Assembly: GCF_023159225.1 (NCBI RefSeq)
Contig: NC_063168.1
Coordinates: 60,367,398-60,431,397, forward strand
Direction of reading: 5' to 3'
DNA: 64,000 bases
DNA from: Perognathus longimembris pacificus
Lineage: Eukaryota > Chordata > Mammalia > Rodentia > Heteromyidae
Shown here: piece after piece, positions 36,188 through 47,979 of the stretch
Numbering within the stretch: the first letter of the stretch is position 1
Layout: every line of letters starts with the position of its first letter
The notes under the pieces: generated by a model
The model's database searches: none
Seen by the model: the letters and a program-made list of their open reading frames with translations, nothing else
Told to the model about the DNA's origin: nothing
Made by a program: the position numbers and the translations under genes

Positions 36188-36386
36188 GGGGCTGGGAGTA
36201 TGGCCTAGTGGCAAGAGTGCTTGCCTCCTACACATGAAGCTCTCAGTTTGATTCCCCAGCACCACATATATGGAAAACGGCCAGAGGGGGCGCTGTGGCT
36301 CAAGTGGCAAAGTGCTTGCCTTGAGCAAAAAGAGGCCAGGGACAGTGCTCAGGCCCTGAGTCCAAGGCCCAAAAAAAAAAATTAAA
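36188..36386 (+). mobile_element. IDL-Geo SINE
   Basis: Target duplication aataacaaagaaaa at 36174-36187 and 36387-36400. The Geo monomer lacks its last few bases before the A tail. Confidence 0.95.
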
Positions 36387-36609
36387 AATAACAAAGAAAA
36401 ATGTAAAAAGTTAAAAAAAACCTAGAAGCTAAAAAATGAATTAACGTCAAATTTAAAGCATCATAATATTAAAGTTGTACTTTAAAAGCATGTCATCCTT
36501 AAAAATGTATACAGATTTTTTTAGATGACATTTGCATCTGATTCAAAAGTATATGGAAAAACTTGATGAAAGATACATGACACATGATTGACCACCAATT
36601 GAAAATTGT

Positions 36610-36935
36610 GCAGCTGGGTAGCAGGCAGCCATGTTTTGACTATTGTGACTAGTACAAGTACATTCCTTCAGATATATTCCCAGGAGAGATATAGCAGGAT
36701 CATTTTGCAGTCCCTTTTTAAAGGAACTGCCTTACTGATTTCCACAGTTCCTGCACTAATTTACATTTCCAACGACAGTATATATGGGTCCGCTTATCCT
36801 CTCATCCTCATGAGTATTTGTTGTTATTTGTTTTCATGATGAGAGTCATTCTGACTGGGTGAGATGGAATCTCAATGAGGTTGTGATTTGTATTTCCTTC
36901 ATGATTAGATATGTTGAACATTACTTCATGTAAAC
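36610..36935 (-). mobile_element. Old L1 ORF2 fragment
   Basis: Reverse-oriented landmarks: ggttgtgatttgtatttcct, gattagatatgttgaacatt and tccttcagatatattcccag match L1 ORF2 read backwards. Confidence 0.6.
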
Positions 36936-37129
36936 ACATTCAGTAAAAACTCAGCTTGTAAGACTATCCTTACATTTCAAAGCTGAAATTGAGACTTTAT
37001 CTCTATAAACCTGATTAACTTCTCACCCTACTTTCAACAACTTCTGCTTGTGATTTCTGTCCTTAGAAACAAAATAAAAGCCACCAACCACAAGCTGTTA
37101 CTTTCAGTTTTTCAGTTAACTTCCTGCTT

Positions 37130-37430
37130 CAATTTACATCCTGTATGTCCTCCCAAAGGGCTGATGTGTTAAAGGCTTGGTCCCTACTTGGGTATCATTG
37201 GGAGATGGCGGAAAATTTCTGAGAGGTGGGGCCTAATAGGGAGATCTTTGCTTTGTAGTTATAAGGAGAGTGGTATTACACTGCCACATGCTTCCACTAT
37301 GATGTGTTGCCTCACCACACACCCTAGAGCAATGATGCCAATCAAACAGGGCCTACAACCTCCAAAAGTGGAAATCTTTTCTCCTTATAAAAGTTGTTAT
37401 TTCTCACAACAAAAGCTAACACTTTCCAGT
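37130..37430 (+). mobile_element. MaLR-type LTR fragment
   Basis: ctgatgtgttaaaggcttgg, gagaggtggggcctaatagg and a terminal stretch near tctcacaacaaaagctaac follow the ERVL-MaLR LTR order. No internal region. Confidence 0.65.
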
Positions 37431-37621
37431 TAGATGTTGGCCACCTGTCTACCACCTTTTCCAGCTGATAGAAAATAAAAGACATCTATCAGAAATGTTT
37501 ACTTCCTGAACTCCAATGCCATCACTTATTTAACTTTCTCACTGTGAACAGATTTGCTCTGATCAACTTTCACTGAGAAACAGACTGTTAGTGCATGGTA
37601 ATGAAGATGAGATTTATTTAC

Positions 37622-37690
37622 AGTGGTATAAAAGCACTGGGCTTGGATGCAGAAGGTTTGAATTTTAGCTCTGGATCCATAACTGCTCAA
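37622..37690 (+). mobile_element. MIR fragment, ancient
   Basis: gtggtataaaagcactgggc followed by gcagaaggtttgaattttag matches the conserved MIR core. Confidence 0.55.
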
Positions 37691-38320
37691 ACTGGATCCC
37701 TGACTGAGGTAGCCCTCAGAAAGTTGCTGTAGATTAAAAATGAGATCATTTGAATAAAACTCCTTTGGTAAACAGAAAATGCAATTCAACTGTCAAAACT
37801 TTGTTCAAATCCCAGGCTGACTTATACAAAGTAGAAACTTAAGACTGATGTGGCACAGTTGGACACAGACAGACAACATTCGCCAAAAAATCAGGAAAAA
37901 TAACCACAGAATGCAAGTCAGAGAGAAAAACCACACCAATCTTTCTTTAAATTCTGATTTCATTGTTTAACAATGAGTCTTTTGCTGATGCACACATAGG
38001 CACACACCAGGGCACCAGAGGAAAATCAAACTGTACACAAAGAACAATCTCCACTGAACTTGTAGTTGGGCTCACAAAAGCCAGTCCTGGAAGACGGGGG
38101 AAAAGTTCACACAATTTCAGAAACTTTGTGAAAATCAAGCATTAGTCTGTGGAATTCATGAAAAAAGTAACTGAATAATACTTTCTAGTGTGAAAATCTG
38201 AAATGCCCAGTAACTGGATCATGAAAGATGTAAGAAAAAAATAGTGGTTTGAATGATGAAGGATCATTTGAGTCTGAACACAACAGATCCAACAATAAAC
38301 CTAACAATAAACAAAAGAAA
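37691..38320. other. Unassigned intron
   Basis: No element recognised. Short inverted frames here are chance ORFs. Confidence 0.4.
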
Positions 38321-38326
38321 ATTCAA

Positions 38327-38546
38327 GGTCTGGGAATATGGCCTAGTGGTAGAGTGCTTGCCTTGTATACATGAAGCCCTGGGTTCGATTCCCCAGCACC
38401 ACATATATGGAAAAAGCCAGAAGTGGCGCTGTGGCTTAAAAGCTAGAGTGCTATCCTTGAGTAAAAAGAAGCCAGGGACAGTGCTCAGGCCCTGAGTCTG
38501 AAGCACCAGGACTGGAAAAAAAAAAAAAAAGAAAAGAAAGAAAGAA
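38327..38546 (+). mobile_element. IDL-Geo SINE
   Basis: Complete dimer with an A/G-rich tail (38515-38546). Duplication aaaattcaa on both sides. Confidence 0.92.
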
Positions 38547-39058
38547 AAAAAATTCAATAATCCACAGAAGCTGAGGTAAGAAGAAAAAAAAATCTACTAA
38601 AATGAATGAAAATTTCAGTTAATAAAAAGGATTAATAAATAAAATTCTTCAAAAATAAATACAAGAAAATGCTTTTCAAAAACAATGAATAAAAAAGTAC
38701 TTACTACCCAAGTAGAAACAGTTAAAGATTGGCAATATTTACAGAAAGTTATAAAAAAAAAAAAAAGGAACAGAAAACAGATTTTTTTTTAAGCAATGGC
38801 ATTACAATGGCAATTTTTTTTTGATAAATCAAATTTAAGTTGATGATAACAAAGGACAGAGACAGTCATGTTCCTGCCAGGAAAATTACGCAAGTCAGAA
38901 AGAAACAACTCGAGCAGGGTCTGTAAGAGCAAGTTATGTACATATGCTGCAACTTTCTGGAAGGGGTGGAGAAAGGAGCAAAACATGTCACAACATCGTA
39001 GAAGTGCCAAGGTCACCTTCAAAATGGTAGAAAAAAATAAAACATTAAGAATTGGTGA

Positions 39059-39145
39059 ACAGAGGATGTAGCTCAGTGGTAGAATGCTTGACTAATATGA
39101 ATGTGACCTTGGGTTCATTCCTCAGTACTGCAAATAAATAAATGA
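39059..39145 (+). repeat. ID-like monomer
   Basis: gaggatgtagctcagtggta, gaatgcttgactaatatgaa and gggttcattcctcagtactg: a lone left-type monomer with an (AAAT)n tail. Confidence 0.65.
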
Positions 39146-39362
39146 ATTCAAAAAGTGGTAATATAGAGATGCCTGACACAAATTGAAACGAACAGAGGAG
39201 ATTCTCTTTATAGCACAGGGACAAAGTCTTATCTTCTGACTATAATACAGAAGAGAAGATCTGGTACACTATGGTTATTCTGCCATGTAAAACCCATTGT
39301 TTTATCTTGTAATAGTATTTTAATGAGGCTCTGGAACATCTCTCTTTATAAAAATTAATTTA

Positions 39363-39551
39363 GGGCCTGGGAATATGGCCTAGTGGCAAGGGTGCTTGCC
39401 TCGTATTCATGAAGCCCTGTGTTCAATTCCCCAGCAAAAACGGCCAGAAGTGGCGCTGTGGCTCAAGTGGCAGAGTGCTAGCCTTGAGCAAAAAGAAGCC
39501 AGAGACAGTGCTCAGGCCTTGAGTCCAAGCCCCTGGACTGGCAAAAAAAAA
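39363..39551 (+). mobile_element. IDL-Geo SINE
   Basis: Left monomer has lost the linker segment (cagcaaaaacggccagaagt), otherwise typical. Confidence 0.92.
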
Positions 39552-39559
39552 TTTTTTTT

Positions 39560-40669
39560 AATTTTAAAATATTTCATAATCATATTTGATAGCTTAACTC
39601 ACAAAATGGAAAACTGTCTAAAATGAAGAATTCCCAGTCCCTTGATACTGATTGCATTTAGACAGAGCACATGTAATTCTTCTCCAGCCTTGCACATGGC
39701 TGGTAACCAGACTGCTAGATACTACAGAAAACAATTCTTACTTTCATAAAAGCAATTCTGGCACTAAATTAACAACACTGGGTCCTCCATTTGGACAAAA
39801 GCACTTTGAAGCCTAGTAACTAAAACCATAGATTTATTTCCTTCTCCTCTCAAGAAAGCTGCTGATAATCAAATCCTAAAGGTAGAAGGCTGCCACTCAT
39901 AAAACCATAGTAGCTCTTGGGTTGTGTATAACCATAAGAGTCTACCTCAGCAAGACCCTATCTCAAAATAAATGTTACCTTAGGCTCATCAACATTCATC
40001 AACAGAGAGCTACAGTGGGCCCAAGGCACTCCTCTGAAAAGAATCCTTCTAATTCTTCTGCAAGCTCAAAGTATTTCATAGTTTAGACAGTATACAAAAT
40101 TCTTTTGAGGGAGGCAAATCATGCCACATAGCACATATAATCATAAAATGCCAAACCTCTATCTACCTGTCCTCACAGGAACATTTTGTTAAAGGCAAGT
40201 TGTTGAGGGCCAGTGATCTGTGCTGTCTCCAGCAGTGATTGAGAGATATTAAATATTGTTATTGTATAAAGCAATAGGTTTTTTTCATAACAGAATAACC
40301 ATAGTATACTAGATCTACTCCTATATTACAGAAGCATCAGGCTCTCCACAGACCTTCCACATCTTGGTAGATGACAATTCCAACTTCATCCGTGGGGGAG
40401 GGGGGTGTTATTCCATATGTATTCATGTGTATATGGTATGTGCTATTTACATATGAATACATGTGTTATATAACTGACAGTATGGGTCATCAAATGTGAA
40501 TTTCCCATCCTTTCTCCCTAGCACTCTCTACCTCTTTCCTATCCTTTAGCCTCTGCTTTCTCTTGGGCAACTAAGCCTGGGTGTATCTGCTCCCATTCTC
40601 CTCTTTCTTCCTCCTACAGGCTCTGTTCAACTCCTCTTCAGTGTCTGTGTTCCAATTACCACTGTTACA
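39560..40669. other. Unassigned intron
   Basis: No gene or RNA recognised. An AT-rich imperfect inverted repeat around atgtattcat lies at about 40417-40465. Confidence 0.4.
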
Positions 40670-41200
40670 CTACCCAAACCTCTGGCTTAAAACAGCCATT
40701 ACTTTATCATGCTCACAGATTCTGTGGGTTGGAAATGAAGGCAGAATGCAGTAGATGGTCCTTTTCTTCCTCACAGCACTAAGATCAGTCAGTGATATTT
40801 GGTTGATAGGATCAAGGCTGTTTGAAGGGTCCAATGAGACTTTATTCACAAGTCTAGTGCTTGAGCTGGGATGTTTCCCAGATGAATGCCTGCTGCAGTG
40901 CCTACATGCGGTCTCTTCATGTGGTCTGGCTAACAGACAGCATGGCAATCTCAAAAGAGTCAGACTTTTTTAGCCAATAGCACAGGGCTCAGAGCACAAA
41001 TGGTCCTGCTAACAAGATAAAGGCACATTACCTTTTACTATCAAGCCATTCACATCACTTGAACCATTCTACTGGTCAAGATAGTCACAAATCCACCTAG
41101 ATTCAAGGTGGGGGTGTGAGGTGATTATATGCCAACCCTTGAAGGAGAACCAGCAAGTCCATGGCATAAAACCTTTGGGACAGGACCTACTCTTATAGCC
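40670..41200 (+). repeat. Ancient repeat, class unresolved
   Basis: cacagattctgtgggttgga, catgcggtctcttcatgtgg and cctagattcaaggtggggg follow the order of a common old mammalian repeat I cannot name with certainty. Confidence 0.35.
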
Positions 41201-41271
41201 ACAGTTTCCTTCACTGATAACTTCCTTTCCATCTAAAGTCATGCTCAATTCAACTGTGTCTACTGTTAATG

Positions 41272-41690
41272 CTATCCATAGTAGTTTGCATATAGTTTGT
41301 CCCCAGACTTTCATATCTAGAAGCTTGGTACTCAGTATGGTGATATTAAGGTAGTAGCAGAAACTAACTAGGTCATGGAGACTCCACTCTTAGGATTAGT
41401 ACTGCCTTGGAGGAATGGGTCAAACTTCATGAGACTGAACTGACTCCTGCAAGTAAGGATTGTTAGGAGGACTGGCACTTTCCTTGAGCATCTCTTGTGC
41501 AAATGCCATTAACAACTCATACATACATTTCTGCCATTGTGATGCCATGTGTCAGTTGTGCCAGGCAGGTGCCAGTACTATGCTCTTAAATATCTAGAAC
41601 TGTGAGCTAGCCGCATCTCTTTTCTTTATAAAGTATCTAGTCTTAATTATTTTGTTACAACAATAGAAAACAGACTAAAGCAGTAAGCTA
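41272..41690 (+). mobile_element. MaLR-type LTR
   Basis: Starts at about gcatatagtttgtccccag and ends with atctagaactgtgagctagc, ctcttttctttataaagtat and aatagaaaacagactaaag, the classical MaLR 3' terminus. Strongly decayed in the middle. Confidence 0.68.
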
Positions 41691-42423
41691 AAACAAAGAA
41701 ATAACAACCATGGAATGATAAACAGATAGGACAGCACTGGAAGGAACAAAATGTTCAGAGGAATAGTAGAAAGTATTGAAACAAAGGCTAAGGACAGACT
41801 GTCAAAGTCATTTGTCATTAATATGAAACAGGATAAAGAGGAAAAAGAATGTTAGAAAAGTTATGGTGACACCAAACAAGGGTGGTCCTCAAATGCTATC
41901 CCTTTAAAATTTGCTGAAGAAGTCCTCCATAATGACCAGATGGCTAGATATGAATTGTGAACCATGTTTGGATTCTTTTCTTTCCCTTCTATAGAACATG
42001 GCCACCCCTACAATTGCCTGAAATTTGTCTTGCCCAAGTATAACAAGATTATGCTTAGAAAAATAGAAAAAAGGAGAGAGGAAATAAGAATTTTTTTAAT
42101 TAACTGGAGAAAATTTTGCAATTTGCTCTACATTAAGACTGATTTCAACACTAAGTACCATTCATTCTTCATTCATGACAGATTATAGGCATACTAAAAG
42201 CAATGTGTTTTATATGTAACTATTTCACAATCTGCTTATCAGGTTCATCTCAAGGACATAATCTAAATCTCTGCTATACTCAGGGTAAGTCTAGTTTACC
42301 CTTTCCACCCAGTGGATTACAGTTATATAGCTGTAAGAGGTTACTCTATTAAGAATTATTTTTCACAAAGTAAAATTGCTTAGTCTTATTCTAGCCCAAA
42401 TTTTGGCAAACAACTTTTTTTTA

Positions 42424-42490
42424 ATTTATTTATTGTCAAAGTGATATACAGTTTCATACATAAAGCAGTACGTACATTTCTTATCCAATT
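42424..42490 (-). mobile_element. Short L1 3' terminus, minus strand
   Basis: tttattgtcaaagtgatata and cagtttcatacataaag are the reversed terminal motif of the L1 type at 11760. Confidence 0.7.
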
Positions 42491-44079
42491 CTTTTTCAAA
42501 GTTCATTCTAACTACTGTGTATGTCAGCTCCGTAGATTCATATGCCCTTCACAGTTCTCACTGCCTTTTGTAAATACAGAACTATGCTGCTCCTTTTCAA
42601 GGCTTTAGATATTTCCTTGTCATACTGATAGATCCCCAAATCAGTGTCCTTTCCAATAAAGACTCTACATAAGATAAAATATTTTAGGTCCTTTTTACTC
42701 ATTTAACTTAAAAAATAAATTTTCTGATTGTCCACTATGTAAGTGATACACTGCAACAGACCTTAGACACCAGAGGATTCTTGCCTCCAGATACTAACTA
42801 TATTATTTCAGGAATTATAGCTGTGGTTTAATAGAAATAATCTGCATTTCCAACTCTCTCACCTCTCAAATCCAAATGTCTTCGTCCAGTCATCCCTACA
42901 GTAGTCAGAATTTGGATGTTATCACAATGTTTTTAACTAACAATCACAAATTTGACATAAAATTTCCCTTCACACAACTTTTTTTCCATAAAAAACATAA
43001 CTAATTTTTTACCATCATTCATCATAGGAGCCAGAACATTTTTAAAAATAAATAAATAAAACAAGAGCTACAATACTGAAGTTGAAGATGGCCTTTTTAT
43101 AAAAATGTAAGAGAAGAATCAAAAATAGGAATGACATGTTCCCTCACAGACTGTTAAAATAAGTCATATATGAATTTCTATCTTCTTCATAAACAGGTTC
43201 ACTCTCAGATGAACTGGGCTAAAACTAATTCCCATTCCAAAGAAAGAAAATCAAGTTGTCAAAATGTGACCTCTAAGAAAGGAAGAAAACTGCTCATTTT
43301 TCTACATCTCAGAACATTGTTCACTCATTCTGACCTGATAACTACAAACAACAAAAATGACGTTCATTTTAACATTTACATATAATATCTCTGCGCTCCA
43401 GATAGTTTGAGAACCCAATGCAAATACTCAAGCTATATGCGAGGTGAGCAAAAAAGCCAACTGATGCTGATAATCAGAATAGAAAAACCTCTCTGTTAGG
43501 GGAAAGACACAGAGATTTCACTGGGCAGTAAAATGACTTTAAAACCAGCGCCTAGAACACAGTAAAACAAAAAAATGTGCTGGCAAAACAAAACAAAAAA
43601 TGTCTTATAAAACTCTAAAGACAAACACAACTTCTTTCTCAATGTACATATTCTCTATGGAAAAACCTGACAAGATTTACAGATGTCAACTCGAGTTTTT
43701 AACCTAGACTATCAAAATGGACAGAATAATTTCAAACTGCCATCCAGCACCTTTAGTGAAGCTGAAGTTTGAAGTGACCTGTTGTTTCAAAGGAAGAAAG
43801 GAGCAACAAGTAACAATAGTGGCTTTTCCTGGACTTAGGAAGAATGAGACAGGAGCTCTGCAGCTGCACTTCCTAGAGAAGCATGCCAGCTGCCTTCTGC
43901 AAACTGAGATCAACTTGCCAAGAATTTACAGGAGGGCAGTTAAGATGGATGACCGAAAATACTGATCTGTTGCAAAGAGGATGCAGTGCAAACCACACAG
44001 GAACTGACAGGAAATCAGCCCTGGGGCTGGCCCTTACATATTCAAGAAGGCTTAGGAATCCTGGAGCTTTGACAGCCAA
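42491..44079. other. Single-copy-looking intron
   Basis: No repeat recognised. From about 43700 base composition rises and interspersed repeats are absent up to 45817; see findings. Confidence 0.4.
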
Positions 44080-44217
44080 ATTTCATCATCTCCATTTTGC
44101 AGGAAGAGTTACTCTGCTGAAAGACCAGTCAGAAAAATAATGTAGAAAGCTTTTGGGTGAATATTCCTATTTAAAGTACTGCCCCCTGCAGTACTTCAGT
44201 GAAATGAATGAAAGCAG
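44080..44217. repeat. 138-bp duplicated segment, copy A, with a perfect hairpin
   Basis: About 85-90% identical by eye to 47841-47979. Contains the inverted repeat aagtactgc (44174-44182) and gcagtactt (44188-44196) with a 5-base loop. Embedded in otherwise single-copy sequence, which makes this the likely source. Confidence 0.85.
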
Positions 44218-45817
44218 GCGTTTCCATTCCTGTGTTCAGAGCCCATCTAGATCCTAGAGCACTATGTTACCAAATGTCACACTTGCTGGCATGCACTCAG
44301 ACTTGAGCACACAGAAAGCTGCAACTGAGTCACAAGCAGTGATGATGGGAAAAAGAAAAACTAAAATCTGGAGTTCACCAAATAATGAGTCATAGGCCTG
44401 GAAGAAATGGAATCCTTACAACTGGCAGCCTACTGGTACAAACTTTTAAAAACTGGTTTTAACATTAATATTAATTCCACGAAAGTTGGCCAAGAAAAAA
44501 ATGAGTGAGAAATGTGGTATTTGGTTGGTTTATGCCATATAAAAGTCCAGTTCATGCTCCAAGAAGAATGAGTAGGATATCTACTCCCTGTTCCTAGCCT
44601 TGCCTTCTGCACTCACTGCTGCCAACTGTCTCCCACACAACACTCTTTCTGTACTGATTTTGACCCTTAAGGATCAGAAAGAAGCCTTGCCTTCTTTGTA
44701 TCCAAATGCCAAATATTTTAATGCCTCACCTTTCTAAAGGGAATGTTTGACAACAGGCCCCTCTGGCTGTGACATCAGTGAGTTGCTGAGGCCTCCAAGG
44801 GCCGGAGGAAACATTCCCAGTCCCTTGCAGTGCTGCTGCACTCCTACGAAGCAATCTGGCAATGGCCAGCGACCAAATCTTTAAAGCTGTTTTATGGTAT
44901 TTAACATATGGTCATAAATTGCTCAGTGCTCTAAAGAGGGGCTAAATTTGCCACCCCTATTGATGAGACATGTTCTTATTTATTTAAATTTAGTGGCAAA
45001 CTGGCATTTCTCCAGATGGAGAGGTTTAGGCATCCATACAAAGGAAGAACTAACTAGAAATGAGTTGTAACTTTCCTATACACTGAGTACAACCACTATC
45101 AATCAGGGGATTGCCCATAGTGAGACAGTAATAAGAAAAGAATGCCATGTCTCAAGACCAAAGAAGGTGGAAAAACATAAATTTTATTCAGATGACATAA
45201 GAAGTTTCTTAATGTCTTTCTCTTTCTCCTCAAGTTAGCTCTATTTCTGTCCATCTTTGTCTCCTTGACCCTTGATTGCCCTCACAAGTTAGATGAACCT
45301 GCACTTGATTTGAAATCACACATCTTCAAAATTCTCTGGACCTCACCAAATCTTCCTACATCCATCTTCGTAATTTGCTATTTATAAAAATAAACAGAAC
45401 AACCAAAATAAAAATGGTTCTAATTCTCCATTACTAAAGATAATCCTAACAAAACATTTTGTTCCCATCCTTCTGAAAACTAGCCTGTATCCAAAGCAGA
45501 AGAAAACAAGTTTTTTTTTGTTTTTTTTTTTAATGTGGTGAGGGTTACAGTGATACTAATGTGAACAGCACCAAGTGAGAAATACGAAAGGTAGCGCCAC
45601 TACTGGCTTTCTATTAAATGTGCTGATAGAGAATTTGCTAAAGAATCAAGAAATAGTTATCCTTAACAAATATAGAATGTGAAGAAGGTTTCAATAAACT
45701 AGAGGTTTGACAACCATCTGGAAATAGTATTAAAAGAACTATTCTACAAAGAATTAGACTGTTGACATTACACAAAAGTCATGTTTTTATAAGTTTATGA
45801 TTTAGAAGTCATATGAT
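44218..45817. other. Repeat-poor intron
   Basis: No transposable element recognised over 1.6 kb. Possible transcription-factor-like words such as atgagtcat (44386) occur, but none is proof of function. Confidence 0.4.
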
Positions 45818-45834
45818 AAAGAAACAAACATTTA

Positions 45835-46039
45835 GGGGCTAGGAATATGGCCTAGTGGTAAAGTGCTCGCCTCGTATACATGAAGCCCTGGGCTCGATTC
45901 CTCAGCACCACATATATACAAAAAAGCCAGAAGTGGTGCTGTGGCTCAAGTGGTAGAGTGCTAGCCCTAAGCAAAAAGAAGCCAGGGACAGTTCTCAGGC
46001 CCTGAGTCCATGCCCCAGGACTGGCAACAAAAACAAAAC
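45835..46039 (+). mobile_element. IDL-Geo SINE
   Basis: Target duplication of 17 bp with one mismatch: aaagaaacaaacattta (45818-45834) and aaagaaacaaatattta (46040-46056). A-rich tail broken by C. Confidence 0.95.
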
Positions 46040-46330
46040 AAAGAAACAAATATTTACATGTAGATTGGTACAACGAAATATTACAAAGCATCAAAATGTA
46101 TGACAATAGATCTAGATTGGAAGAATTAAAATGAAATATGAAACCTCAACCATGCTTCCTGCAGCAGGTGAAGACCCAGTGGAAACCACAGGAGATCAGA
46201 TAATGCCTCAAAGAGCCTGCTATGAAACCTGAAGGGCATGGGTCATGTATACTGGACATAAACTGTCTCAAAAAGTGCAATGTCAACTTCTGCTTAAAAA
46301 TCCTAGAGATGAGAACAATTCAATGTCCTT

Positions 46331-46382
46331 ATGAACAAGGATAATAAAGGCAAAGGATGAACAAGGATAATAAAGGCAAAGG
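46331..46382. repeat. Perfect 26-bp tandem duplication
   Basis: The unit starting atgaacaaggataataaagg occurs twice without a mismatch (46331-46356 and 46357-46382). No mismatches suggests a recent event. Confidence 0.95.
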
Positions 46383-46966
46383 ACTAGTTCAAAACAAACA
46401 GAAATGTATCAGGGCCTTATACACATTTCCATTAGGTCGTTTTCTAAACATCCTTTATTTTGAGGTAAGACAAGATTTTTTACCTACTCTGAGAAAATAT
46501 ATGAGTACCCTCCTTTCTGATATGAAGACATTATTAATAATGTCCTAGTCTTGCATAAAAAGGAATCATTCTGAAACAGAAAAATAGCTAATAAGAGTTA
46601 GTCATTTACTGACACTAATAATGTGCCATCAAGAAAGGCTATCTATATAGCACCATTCACTGATTTGGTGCAACAAATCACATGAAATGTAATTGGTCTA
46701 AATATTCCACTTAACAGAGAAAGCCTATTAAAACTTAAACCAAGGTCCACTCATGAGCTCCCATAAGAAACCCACCTTAAATATAAAGGCCCAAAAGGTT
46801 AAAAATCAAAGAATGGAAACAGATATACTATATAATGATAATATCATTCAAAGTACAATTCAGAACAAACAATATTTCTAAGGACAAAGTACATATTTAT
46901 TCAAGTAGATAAACTAATCCTAAATGTTTATTAATCTAGTAATGGAACTTCAAAACACATGAAGCA

Positions 46967-47169
46967 GGGGCTGGGGATATAGCCTAGTGGCAAGAGTGCC
47001 TGCCTCGGTATACCCGAGGCCCTAGGTTCGATTCCCCAGCACCACATATACAGAAAACGGCCAGAAGCGGCGCTGTGGCTCAAGTGGCAGAGTGCTAGCC
47101 TTGAGCGGGAAGAAGCCAGGGACAGTGCTTAGGCCCTGAGTCCAAGGCCCAGGACTGGCCAAAAAAAAA
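46967..47169 (+). mobile_element. IDL-Geo SINE, young subfamily copy
   Basis: Duplication acacatgaagca before and acacataaagca after. Young-subfamily variants present (gaagcggcg, gagcgggaag) with a private change in the left monomer (cctcggtatacccgagg). Confidence 0.94.
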
Positions 47170-47457
47170 AACACATAAAGCAAAAAAATTGATGAGTAAT
47201 AAAAACAAGAAAACAAATCTAAGATTATAGTTTGCTTTTCCTGTAATGTCTCCTTTCCTATGAAAGAACTAGACAGAAAATCAATATAGTACATACAAAC
47301 TTAACTAAGACAAACTCACAATTTTACTCCAATATTTCAAAATTCCTCTTTAAATAACCAGGATAATAATTTTTAAAATGTTACATTGAAACAATTCTAC
47401 CAACCAACTCATCTCATTACTGTTTACAGAAAAGTCTCCAAAGAATAACAGAATACA

Positions 47458-47500
47458 GAGGTTGCCGAAATAGCTCAGTTGGGAGTGCATTAAACTGAAG
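47458..47500 (+). pseudogene. Retroposed 5' half of tRNA-Phe (GAA)
   Basis: From 47464, gccgaaatagctcagttggg and the following 17 bases match the 5' half of tRNA-Phe with three differences, stopping in the anticodon loop (actgaag). It is flanked by a perfect 17-bp direct repeat, aagaataacagaataca (47441-47457 and 47498-47514), and has no poly-A tail. Six extra bases (gaggtt) precede position 1 and could be pre-tRNA leader. This is the signature of a tailless tRNA-derived retropseudogene. It lies inside old L1 sequence and cannot fold as a tRNA. Confidence 0.9.
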
Positions 47501-47840
47501 AATAACAGAATACACATTTGTTTCACTGAACAGAGAACACATACTAAAACAGTTCAAATCCTGAGCTATAGAACACATTCCAATAAGTGCAAAATGACTT
47601 AAGTAATACAAAACATGTTCTCTAACCACAATAAAATTAAATTAAAAATCAATAAAAGATCATTAAAAATCCAGAAAATTCTAGAAAACTATGACTTAAG
47701 TAATCAACAGATTGAAAAGGTAATATAAAGTTAAATTAGTGTAATGAGTAAAAATAAAAACACAACGTAACAAAATTTGTAGAACGCAGCTAAGCTGCAA
47801 GTCAGAACACTAAACATCAATTCAAAAAAAGGAAGATATC

Positions 47841-47979
47841 ATTTCATCATCTTCATTTTTCAGAAAGAGTTATTCTGCTGAAAGACTAGTCAGAAAAAAA
47901 TCATGTGGAAAGCTTTTGAGTGAATATTCCTATTTAAAGCACTGCCTAGTGCAGTAGTACAATGAATTGAATGAAAGCA
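47841..47979. repeat. 138-bp duplicated segment, copy B, inserted in old L1
   Basis: Matches 44080-44217 in the same orientation from atttcatcatc to gaatgaaagca. The L1 sequence on either side (aaaaggaagatatc before; tgacctcgatgtccatcttc after) is collinear across it. The hairpin of copy A is reduced here to about 5 bp. No clear target duplication or tail. Confidence 0.83.
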
